Assembly (NCBI GenBank): GCA_023614405.1
Contig: CM042688.1
Location: 445,150,028-445,214,027, forward strand
Source: Avena insularis
Lineage: Eukaryota > Streptophyta > Magnoliopsida > Poales > Poaceae
Direction of reading: 5' to 3'
DNA length: 64,000 nucleotides
A program made the translations under genes and the position numbers. The notes below the pieces were generated by a model. That model saw only the letters and a list, made by a program, of their open reading frames with translations. It ran no database searches and was not told the DNA's origin. The first letter of the stretch is position 1. Each line of letters opens with the position of its first letter. Shown piece by piece: positions 50,676 to 60,800 of this stretch.

Positions 50676-51165
50676 TGACGAGGGTTTAACTCGTCAATGC
50701 CCAATTATATCGACTTGGGTTTTGGAGAAGGAGGGAGCGCTGGAGACATCTATCGGCTAGCAGACAAGCACATAGGGGACAAAGGATTTACCCAGGTTCA
50801 GACCTCGTAGAGGTCCCTACTCCTGCTTGTCTGCTCGTGGAATTATTGAAGGAGTCGAAACTTACAATGGTGCGTAGATGCAATCTGGCAAGGGTTGTGG
50901 AAACTAGGGTTGCGTGTGTCCTCCTCGCCACCCCCTCCTAGCCTTTATATAGATAGGCTAGGTCTCAGGTAGCAGGTCGAGTCGGTTACAAGTTTAGGGT
51001 TTTCCCCTTCAAAATTTATATTTTTAGTTTCTTCTTGTCCTTCAAGGAATCGAGAGTCCGTAGGTTACTCGAGTCCCTCCATCCGGGTCTTGGCGACACC
51101 GTGGGCCCGTATGTATTTGGACCGTATATACCAAGCTCGAGTACCTGTAGGGTATACCCATGTCA
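50676..51165 (-). repeat. 3' LTR of the Tat-like element
   Basis: On the + strand it reads TGACGAGGGTTTAACTCG to GGGTATACCCATGTCA, so both ends are TG...CA in element sense. A - strand TATATAAA box lies at 50,944-50,951. Confidence 0.96.
50944..50951 (-). promoter_or_regulatory. TATA box in the 3' LTR
   Basis: TATATAAA on the - strand within CTATATAAAGGCTAGG. The same box is in the 5' LTR. In this copy it would drive outward transcription of the flanking satellite toward lower coordinates. Confidence 0.55.
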
Positions 51166-51180
51166 GTAGCCCCCGAGTGT
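51166..51180 (-). other. Polypurine tract of the Tat-like element
   Basis: In element sense ACTCGGGGGCTAC abuts the TGACATG start of the 3' LTR. This is the expected plus-strand primer site. Copies of its core also occur elsewhere inside the element. Confidence 0.75.
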
Positions 51181-52610
51181 CCAGTGGAATCACAGATTCG
51201 ACTGGGGACTTTTTGAAGCCTTCGAGTGCCTAAATGAGTACATTTCGATTGCTTTTATTTGTGTCATAGGGATTGTTGATATATGTGCCTGATATAGCCG
51301 AAGTATCGGTATCAGTTAACCACCTTAGGGTGAAACAACGCAATCTACTCAAATTCGAGTCCCCAGACTCGAATCCGGAAAAGTGCTGGTGTAATTCGAC
51401 TCAGGCCACGGAGGTCTTACAGGAGTCGAATTCTAGTTATATGGGTGTGAGAACTTGACGTCCGTCAAGGCATGTTCATCGTGCCTATAGGCACGATATG
51501 TTTCTAGTAGTGCGCAGTTAAATGCGTTGCCAGGCCTTATTCAGGTCTTACCTTCACGCCGTAGGCGCGGCATCCGAATTTTATCATCGCGGAGACGATT
51601 CGAGTAACCCAGGAGACGCAGTCTCTTTGTAGGGAAAAATTATGAGGCGGTGTCGCCATGAGTTTCGATTGTGGATGTTATCAACACATAGTTTTTCTCG
51701 TACAAATAATCATAGGGTGCGCGGCCAGCGTTCCCTATGGGAGTAGCCCCCGAGTGCCTAGTTGAGTTGAAGACTCAGGCAGGGACTAAAGAACTTTTGC
51801 GACTGCTGTCGTCTTTTGCTTGCTTGTTCAGTCGATGACTCAGGCAGGTACTAAAACACTTTCGCGACTGCTGTCATCTTGTGCCTGCTTGTTTCAGTCG
51901 ATGACTCAGTCAGCTACTAAAATATTTTCGCGACTGCTGCCGTCTTTTGCCTGCTTGTTTCCGGCGCTCCCTATGGGAGTAACACATGTCCATAATCGAA
52001 CTATGTTTCGAGTGGTTGGTTTTGCTTTTGTGATTGTCCATGTTCCTGCAACAAGAAAAAGAAAGTCGTAGGGTGCACGGCCAGTGCTCCCTATGGGAGT
52101 AGCCCCCGAGTGCTTGGTGGAGTCGAAGACTCTAGCAAGGACTAAAAATAGTCGAAGTTTTCCACTGCATACCCTTGGTGACGTCAGTGCTGACACTTTT
52201 ATGACCTTAGTTGCCCGCGTGAGCGGTTTTGACGGGACGTGACGAGCGGTGGGTCCCACTTTCTGACTTTGATTTGACTGGGCGTGCGTAATCTTATTTT
52301 TAACTGTGCCTCCTCGATTTTCGCGCGTAATGGTAGAAGTAGGGGGACGGTTCGCGCTTCCTCTTCTCCACGTGTCCTACGCGATGCGTGCCACGCATCC
52401 AATAGGGTTTTTGTCAGCTGTTGGATTGCATCTCCCAGGGGTTAAGTAGCGATGTTGCGTCGGTAATTTCCCATCTGTGCTCTTTCTTCCTTGCTGCCAT
52501 CGCCATTGCCGTTTGCTTTTCTGCTTTCCTCTGCGCCCAACTTCTCCACGACGCTGGACCAGCTACGTTCGTTCCCAAGCTACTTTCTTCGCTCTCATCG
52601 TCGCAGTGCA
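51181..52610. other. Non-coding region between 3' LTR and antisense gene, with repeats
   Basis: I find no convincing coding frame. A three-copy tandem repeat of about 66 bp covers roughly 51,770-51,965 (CGCGACTGCTG or CGACTGCTG at 51,800, 51,865 and 51,931, each preceded by GACTCAG and followed by a CTGCTTGTT-type end). A second repeated phrase, CTCCCTATGGGAGTA, followed in most copies by GCCCCCGAGTG, occurs near 51,733, 51,966 and 52,087. It contains the palindrome TCCCTATGGGA. Any promoter of the antisense gene must lie here or in the LTR. I cannot point to a TATA box. Confidence 0.65.
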
Positions 52611-55600
52611 ATGGGGAAGAAGAAGGGAGGCGCTGCCGCTGATTCCGCGGCCACCCTCGCTGCAGCAAAGAAGAAAGGTGGCTCCGCTGCTGCGGGCACC
52701 AGTGTCGCCACCGTCGGGAAGAAGAAGGTCGCGGGCACCCGCGTGACCAATGGCGCATGGCGCCCCTCTATCATCAAGGCGTCGGATTTCCGTCTTCTTC
52801 GCCAAGACGCAGTGATTTCTGCAGCAGTCGCTGATTCGCGCGTCCCCGGCGGTGAGACCATTCATGTGCCTCCCGCTAGTTATCGAGTGATGTTTCTTGC
52901 ATTCATCATTCGCGGTCTTTCCTTGCCTCTTCACCCCTTTCTTCGGCGTCTTCTTTGTTTCTATGGGCTCCAGCTTCATCAGTTGTCCCCAAATTCTCTC
53001 CTCCACATCACCTATTTCATCACTCTATGCGAGTGCTGGCTCGGAATCGAGCCACACTTTGGTCTTTTCAAGCGCATCTTTAAATTGAAGCGTCAGTCTG
53101 CATATGTCTCTTTAGTTTATGACGTAGGTGGTTGCGGAATCCACGTTGACCCATCCACCACCTACTTCGATATCAAGCTTACCAGGTCCGTGCAGGGATG
53201 GAGGGACAAATGGTTCTATGTGCGCGACCAGAAGGCCAAGGACAAGCACTTTGGACTAGCGCCTTTCGATCCCGCGACTCCCTGCAAGAAGATGCGTTCT
53301 TGGAAGAACGTGATCATGCCTTCCGAACTCGCGGAGACAGACGTGTTATATCAGCGCGTCTGCGACCTCGAGAGTCGCATAGGCGCAGAAGAGGGAGGCT
53401 GCGCCCTTGTCAGGACTTGGCTGCATCGTCGCGTCCAGCCTCTCCAGGCCAGGATCCATCCCATGTTCCAATGGGGTGGCGCTGATGATCCTACTCGCGT
53501 GTTTGCTGATGGCATGTCCGCGAGTGAGGTAGATAAGAGGGTGCGACTGGTTACGAAGTACACCCTCAAGGATGTGCTTCCGAATGAGCCAGTCATTCCT
53601 CCCTTCGATGCTTCGAATCCTCCTCCCGAGGTACAGTTGTGCTATGTAATAGCTTATTTTCTCGATTGCGTTTCCTATTGTGTTTGCTTATCTTTACTTT
53701 TTGTATGCAGGAGTGGGCGGTGTCGCCTTGCATGCCTCCCCTCCCTGAGGGGATTATTCCTCGTAAAGCTTTGGAAGAGGACGAGTCTGAGTCGACTGTC
53801 CCTTCCGATGTGGAAGAGGAAGCCCCCGAGTCCGAGAGTCCAGATACTCACAAGCGTTCACGTAGCGGGGATTTCGACGTGTCGACTCCTTCATCTCCAG
53901 GAGGCACGGCTGTTGACGCGGAGTCGCCAATTCCAGCTGTTCCTGTGAGGGCTGTGGCACCGTCTTCTCGCAAGAAGATGCGATTGCCCAAGGATTCTTT
54001 GTCGGAGTCGACGGAGGCCACCTTTGATCTTGACAGATTTTACTGGTAAGTTTGCTAGTGCATTTATTCTTCTCTTGTTTTCTTCTTGTTGGATTTGCCC
54101 TGGAGTTTGCCCTTTCTGAGTGCGGATTTTGTCTTGCAGTCAAGAGGCGTTGTCATCTTCTGGCGACGTCGAATTTTTGAAGGAATCAGGAGTCGCGACC
54201 TCAAAGGCCAAGATAGAGGTCGAGCGTGCTCCTTCTCCTCCGGCGGCGGCCCACACCGGTCACAATTCTTCGAGCTCTCCTCATGTAGGGGAGCATCGAG
54301 TAGTTGCTCGGATGACGGTTCACCAATCTTCTTCAGAGTCGCTGGAGGACCATGTAAGTATACCTTTCTTTCTTTTATAATTTGGCAGTCAATGCCCTTT
54401 GTTGCACTCTGCTGACTCCTCGTTTTGTGTGACAGCTCCTTGTAAAGGAAGCCGCGCAGGTGGCGGAGCAGGTGATGGCGATGGGTCGCCAGCATGCGAT
54501 GCTGGAGACACGCCACCGCGTGGTTGAGAGTGAGTGTTCTATACTTATTTTTTTCGTCTTCTCCTGTATTTTGGTATAATCGACTGACAGCCAAATTTTT
54601 GACTGCCATGTAGCTGAGCATAATTCTTTACTGCGTGATGTCACCACGTTGGAGAAGACGCTAGCCGCAGCTGTGAAGGGGCGCGACGAGGCAATCGCGG
54701 CTCCTGATGAAGCCCAGAAGCGCGAAGAGGATCTGTGTGCCTCCTTTACGGCCAGGGAGAAGTTGTTCGAAGAGCAACTGTTCTCAGTCGCCAAGGCCCT
54801 CTCAGGTACCTTTTACTTGGTAGATATTTTATTGATGTTCTTCTCTTCCTCTGTAGTGCTGGTGGCATTAGAGGTTTGATCCATGTGTGTATTTTGGTGT
54901 AGATGCTGGCGGCTTGAGTTTTGATCCACAAGCCCTTGGTCGCGATGACGCTCTGGCGGGCGCGGTATCTACAGTTGAAGATCGTAGCGCCGCTGTCCAA
55001 AATACGCTGTCCAAAGCCAAGGCCACCCTGAGTCGCCTCCGGGAGGAGCTGATGCCGAAGGCGGAGCTGGTCGACAATGTGGAAGAGCTGGTGGAGTCCC
55101 TCGCTGGGGGTGTACCTGCCACGTACAAGAACTCCCTCTGCGCAGCTGGCGCGACCATGTCGCTTGCCATGGTGCAAGCCCACGAAATCAAAGTGGATCC
55201 CTCGGTGGTGTCGAAGACGATGCCTGTGGCGCGGATGGTCAGCAGGTAGTATTCGCTCCCTTTGCGACTGCCTGTGCCAAATATGGCCATTCCTTGATAA
55301 ACACTATTGCCAAGTATTCGGAGGAGCTCAATCGCGCAAAGAAGGCGGCGAAAACTTCGGCCTTAGGGGCGGCGGTAAAGTCGATGGCATCGATATCGCC
55401 ACGGACTTGATGAAGCCCCTGAGGTCATCGAAGTCAAAGAAGTCAGCTGCTCCGTAGTTAGTTTCTTGTAATAGCTGATGAACTTGCTCTTTTGATTAGA
55501 GAACATGCCTGTTGGCGAATGTGTTTGTAGATACTTTTATTGATCGTGAATGCATCTGTTACTTTTGACTTTTGAGTTGGTCGCTTATTTTGCCTCTGGC

Positions 55601-56454
55601 TTGATTTTTGGTAGGGTACATCAAGTGGTCCTGTGGGGGGAACCCCGTACTCGCCATCTCTTGAGGATGCAATGGCACCACCATGCTCCAGGGTAGAGGA
55701 GCTGTCCTTGCTTTCGCGACTTCGTGAACGCGTGAAACAACTGGAGCGAGAATTGCCCGTGATCCGCGGTAGCGCGGACGTGTGGAAGTCAAAGGCTGAA
55801 AAAGCCGCCACCCGTGAGCAATATTTGCTTGGCGAGGTGACGCAACTGGGCGACCAGTTTAAGTGTTAGTTTGCTCATCCTCGTCTTTTCCTTTGTAGTT
55901 AATCGCAATGGTACGTTGCACTCATGTTGTTGATGCTGCTTCGTGTAGTTGTTAGCGCACGCCGTCTGCAGGAGGAGAGGGATAGGATTGCCATCCGCCT
56001 TCATGATCTCACCCAGGAGCAACTTCAGGAGAGTGGATACTTCTGGATAGATCATGATCGTGCGACTGCGTTAGCGACCCTGCAGGATCGCGCCTCATGA
56101 GTGTTGCTCTTTCTGAAGAAGTCGCAGTCGTGTTTGAAGAACATCTACCAGGCGATGTTCCCGCTGGATGATACTCCATCAAGCCTGCTGGCCCTTCTGA
56201 CGAATTTTCAAGATATGTCCGTGGTTCGCGAGTGCGTGAGGCAGCAGCTGGTGGCTGGTGCCAAGGCTGCCCTCTCCGTGGTGCGTTTGCACAGGCCTGA
56301 CGTGGATGTCGCCGTCATTGCCTCCGGGCCACCGGTGCCACCAGCAGGATCTTCCTGGAACATGGTGCCGCACTATCAGGCGGTGGATCATCCAGCCGAG
56401 GAGATCGTCGACTTCTTCGAGGAACAGACTAATGTTCTTCTGTTGCAAGGGTAG
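52611..56454 (+). pseudogene. Antisense gene of the Tat-like element, 8 exons, PF04195-type protein
   Basis: Exons at 52,611-53,630, 53,711-54,045, 54,140-54,353, 54,436-54,529, 54,614-54,805, 54,903-55,453, 55,615-55,864 and 55,949-56,454 are joined by short GT-AG introns (80-160 bp) whose phases agree at every junction, giving about 1,053 codons. Residues ~1-45 are Lys/Ala-rich (GKKKGGAAADS). Residues ~78-160 match the 'putative gypsy type transposon' domain (PHPFLRRLLCFYGLQ-type block, then FITLCECWLGIEPHFGLF). A Trp motif GWRDKWFYVRD follows near 195. Exon 2 is acidic and Ser/Pro-rich (EEEAPESESPD). Exons 4-8 look coiled-coil. The start is ATG 52,611 (MGKKKGG); an upstream in-frame ATG at 52,491 is possible. 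Defects: TGA at 56,098-56,100 (probably from CGA) and two compensating frameshifts in exon 6 (near 55,245 and 55,370-55,410). Function unknown; such genes are known antisense to Tat pol. Confidence 0.85.
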
Positions 56455-56891
56455 CCAAATATGTATCCTGCACATAAGTGTACTGGTGTTGTAAAGCTCA
56501 TATATATTTGTAGATAATTTATTATTGAATGTATACAAATAGCTTTATAAGCGTGGGGTGCGTTGCACTTATGCGAGTCCTTTTCGTTAGCCTGGCCATC
56601 TTTGTATCGTTCCCTTGTCAACCTGTCAGGTGCGTTGCAGCTGTGTTGAGTTTGTGTTAAGGGGTTCGATTGATGTGCCAGCTACTCAGGATGTCGCGTT
56701 TTTGTTCGAAGAACATGTGTGTATAGGGTGGCGTAGCCCCCGAGTATGAAAGTTGACAAAATAAAAGGGAAACACGGAGTTTTGGGGCACTTAGCTTTTA
56801 TTTATTCGAAGAACAGTACGTAGTGCAATGTGCGGCTAAGTAGCCTTGGCTGAATAGCCTTATTTGCGATGCAGAAGTAAAGAAGAAATGA
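56455..56891. other. Convergent gap between antisense gene and pol ends
   Basis: The antisense gene (ends 56,454, +) and pol (ends 56,892, -) converge here. A copy of the purine-tract core (GTAGCCCCCGAGT on the + strand) lies near 56,734-56,746. I see no other structure. Confidence 0.6.
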
Positions 56892-59800
56892 CTAAGGGTA
56901 GAAGCGTCACAGTTGTGCGACGTTCCAAGGGTTGGAGTATGGGACTCCTGTCTCTAAATCTTGAAGGCGATAGGCGCCACCTGGGATTACTTCTGTAATC
57001 ACGTACGGTCCTTCCCAGGGGGACTCGAGCTTGAGATGCCCCTGCTGCTTCAGTCGCAGGATCAGGTCACCTTCGACGAAGGATCTTGAGCGAAGCCTTC
57101 TGCTATGGTAGTTGCGCATGTTCTGCTGGTAGATCGTAGATCTTTCTGTGGCGATTTCTCTTGCTTCATCAAGGAGGTCGACGGAGTCTTCGAGTGCGAG
57201 GGATGACTCCTTCTCGCTGTAGGCGACTACGCGTGGCGCTTTGTACCGTACCTCGGCGGGTAGTACTGCCTCTGCTCCATGTACCATAAAGAATGGTGTG
57301 TAGCCGGTGGCGCTATTTGGAGTTGTACGCAGGTCAAGAGTACGGATTGCAGTTCGTTTGGCCAGCAACCCACGGCTTGTTCGAGTGGTTGGAGGAGTCG
57401 CTTCTTGATGCCACTGCAGACGAGCCCGTTTGCCTTTTCCACCTGACTGTTGGTCTGCGGGTGTGCTACTGAGGCGTAGCGGATGTTGATCCCCAGGTTC
57501 TCGCAGAAATCTTGGAACTGCTTGGATGTAAAGTTCGTTCCGTTGTCGGTGATGATGTTGTGCGGCACGCCGAAGCGGTAGACGATGGACACGAAGAACT
57601 TGACTGCGTTCTTCCTTGATTGCTTGGTCACTGGCATGGCCTCAATCCACTTGGTGAATTTGTCGACTGCGACCAAGAGGTAGACGTAGCCTCCTTGCGA
57701 GGACCTTGGAAGTTTGCCAACCATGTCGAGTCCCCACTGGGCGAAGGGCCAGGCCAATGGGATAGGCCGGAGTTCTGCGCCTGGTGCGTGTAGCTTGTCT
57801 GCGAATCGTTGGCAAGCATTGCACTTTTGGACTATGTCTTTGGCGTCGCGCATGGCCGTGGGCCAGTAAAATCCAAATCGTAGAGCTTTGGCAACGAGGG
57901 CGTGACTGCCGGCGTGGTGCCCGCAGGTCCCTTCATGGATGTCGAGGAGGACTGCTCTTCCATCGGCTAGGGAGACGCATCGCTGTAACACGCCTATGAT
58001 GCTGCATTTATACAGTTCGCCGTTGATAACGGCGAATGCCTTGGAGCATCGCGTGATGTGTCGTGCGTCTGTCGGGTCATCCGGTAGGCGCTTACTGAGG
58101 AGGTACATAATGTACTGCTGCGTCCAAGATTGTTCGATCATCATGATGCTCATTGGTCCCTCGAGTACTGTGTCGAGCTCCAAGTCATCGATTGTCATTG
58201 GCTCATTGGGTGGTGTAGCCCCCGAGTCCGTTGCTGCGCTTGTTTTCTTCTTTGCGGCCTTCGGCTTGATGGAGCATTCGCATATGCACTTGAGAAATAC
58301 CCCAGGTGGTATGGGTGCGCAGGTGGAGCCTATGTTGGCGAGTGCGTCCGCCTCCTCATTGCTTTCGCGACCTATGTATCGTAACTCGCAACCGTCGAAG
58401 TCTCCTTCAAGTGTGTCGTAGAGGTCGCGGTATGCGATCATGTTGTCGTTTAGTGCGTCGCACTCGTGCATTGTTTGGTTAACGACCAGCTTGGAGTCGC
58501 CATATATGATTAGCCTCTTTGCGCCGCACGCTTTTGCCATTCTCATCCCGTGTAACAAGGTCTCGTATTCAGCCTTGTTGTTTGAGGCTATGAACTGCAT
58601 TCGCAGGACGTATTTCAGCTTATCCCCTTGAGGCGATGTCAGTATGACACCTGCTCCTGCTCCATCTTTCCTCTTGGACCCATCGAAGTGCATTGTCTAG
58701 AGGTAGGACATGTCTGGCTTGTCCGGGAGTTGGTTTTCCATCCAATGTACGAGGAAGTCAGGGAGAACTTGCGACTTGATTGCGCCGCGCTTTTCGTATG
58801 TGATGTCTCGTGGAGACAGTTTGATTCCCCAAAGCGCGACTCGCCCTGTGGCGTCAGGGTTATTGAGGATATGTCCCAATGGGGCATCGTTGACTACCAC
58901 GATTGGGTGATCCTGGAAGTAATGACGCAGTCGCCGGGCGGTCATAAATACGCCGTACGCCAGCTTTTGGTAGTGCGGGTACCGCTGTTTTGTTGGCGTG
59001 AGGACCTCGCTGAGGTAGTATACCGGGCGTTGTATGCCATGGACCTTGTTTTCCTCGGCCCGTTCGACGATGAGCACTGTGCTAACCACTTGGTTGGTGG
59101 CGGAGATATACAGCAGCAGTGGTTCCCTTTCTCGTGGAGTTACCAATACTGGCGAGGTGGATAGCAGGCGCTTGAGGTCTTCGAATGCTTCTTGCGCTTC
59201 ATTGGTCCACTCGAATTTGTCAGCTTTGCGGAGGAGCTGATAGAAAGGCAGCGCCTTTTCTCCCATTCGACTGATAAATCGACTAACGGCCGCGATTCGC
59301 CCGGCTAGTTGTTGAACGCCCCCTATGATTTTTGGCTTCTCCATGGCCAGTATGGCCTTTATCTTTTTAGGGTTTGCCTCAATCCCTCTCGCGGAGATGA
59401 GATACCCGAGCAGCTGCCCAGAGGGTACGCCGAAGGCGCATTTGTCCGGATTGAGCTTTATCCGGTACCGATCGAGATTGGCGAAGGTATCACGCAAGTC
59501 GTCGATTAGAGAGGCTTCTTCCTTGGTCTTGATTACTATGTTGTCGACATAGACTTGGATGTTGCGACCAAGTTGCTCCTTGAGGCAGGCCTACATGCAC
59601 CGCTGGTACGTGGCTCCTGTGTTTTTTAGCCCGAAGGGCATTGTGTTATGTGAGAACACGCCAAGGGCGTTATGTATGATCTTCTCCTGGTCTTCCTCCT
59701 TCATTCGAATTTGGTTATAGCCTGAGTAGGCGTCGAGGAAGCAGAGGCGCTCGCATCCAGCAGTGGAGTCGATGATTTGATCGATCTGTGGTAGCGGGAA

Positions 59801-60484
59801 GTGATCTTTTGGGCAGTGCTTGTTTAGAGAAGGGAAGTCCACGCACATCCGTGTCCTTTTTGGCACCAGCACCGTATTGGCGAGCCAAGTGCTTTCCTTG
59901 ATCTCGCGTATGAATTTGGCCTCGAGGAGTCTGTTGATCTCCATTCCGACTGCCTATGCCCGTGGCTCAGATAGTCGCCTGATTGTTTGCTTGACTGGCC
60001 TTGCGTCGGGGTTGACGTTGAGTGCGTGCTCGGCGAATTCCCTAGGAACTCCTGGAATGTCCGCAGGACACCAAAGTAAATTTCAGTGCTCATGGAGGAA
60101 TTCGACGAGCGCGAGTTCCTATGCGGGACTCAAGTTGTTGGCGATGAGGGCCATTTTAGCGGGATCTGATGGATGGACCTGCACCTTCTTTGTGTGCACA
60201 GATGAGTCGAAGGAGAGGTCAGGTGAGCTTGGCCTACTCAGGGGGGGCAGACTATTGTCTGTCGTTTCCTTCAATCACACGAGCTCCTCCTGCATGCCGA
60301 AGGACTGGGAGATTCTGTTGAATTCCCTGTCGCAATCGACGCTCGAAGCTCCATTGATCGTGATGACGCCCGTTGGGACTGGCATTTCATCTGAGGTAGG
60401 CGTAGTGTGGTACTGCCATGAACCTAGCGAACATGACGCGCCCGAGGATGCAGTGGTATTGTGAGGGCCAGTCGACAACTTCAA
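56892..60484 (-). pseudogene. pol remnant: RT, degenerate RNase H, archaeal-type RNase H, integrase
   Basis: One frame carries nearly all of pol. RT motifs: EIKESTWLANTVLVPKRT, CFLDAYSGYNQI, MPFGLKNTGATYQR, then YVDNIVI at about 59,551-59,531, where the second catalytic Asp is Asn (codon 59,542-59,540). A gypsy RNase H follows near 59,100-58,830 without its first Asp (LLLYISATNQVVSTVL). The second RNase H at about 58,690-58,320 keeps all four acidic positions (MHFDGSK, NKAEYETL, IYGDSKL, EEADALAN). Integrase has the HEGTCGHH and CNACQRF zinc motif, Asp in GLDMVGKL near 57,725, Asp in IITDNGTNF near 57,550 and Glu in SQVEKANG near 57,435. Breaks: in-frame stops ending at 60,275, 60,119, 60,083, 59,954, 59,591 and 58,697, a frameshift near 57,335, and TGA 56,909-56,907 before the original end at 56,892. 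Tat families have this domain order. Confidence 0.9.
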
Positions 60485-60800
60485 AGTCGATGCGCTCGCG
60501 CCGGAAGTTCTTCGGCGTGCCGAATATGACGTCGAGGTTGATTTTTCCCAGGGGGTATATGCCTTTTCCTGGGACGATATCGTGGAACGTTGTGTCCGAT
60601 GCCTCCAAGCAGGTTAGAGGGATCCTCATTGCTCGCAAGGTACTCGCGAATATGAGGTTGATACCGCTTCCGCCATCCATGAAGACGCGACTCATGTCGA
60701 AGCCTCCAATTTGCGCCTCGAGTACGAGGGGGCAATGAACTGGGCGAGGTACTTGAGGCGGGTGGTCGCGTTTGTCGAAGGTAATGCACGACTCACTACC
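60387..60800 (-). pseudogene. Aspartic protease region (fused to gag frame)
   Basis: It continues the gag frame and contains FDMSRVFMDGGSGINLIFAS with an intact D-G-G-S catalytic motif near 60,664-60,690, then DVIFGTPKNFRRERIDFEVV and YHCILGRVMFARFMAVPHYA, the conserved C-terminal ILGR block. The frame stops at 60,389-60,387, and pol continues in another frame that overlaps it from 60,484, so a small indel near 60,390 separates protease from RT. Confidence 0.88.

Noticed and set aside
52491..53948. A single 485-codon gene on the + strand
   Set aside because: Protein-like character ends at 53,630 at a GT donor. The following exon (EWAVSPCMPP) fits in phase after an AG at 53,710, so the extension to 53,948 is intron plus a wrong frame.
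54064..54621. 185-codon and neighbouring frames on the - strand opposite the antisense gene
   Set aside because: They span several introns and exons of the + strand gene, have no recognisable motif and lie outside element-sense pol.
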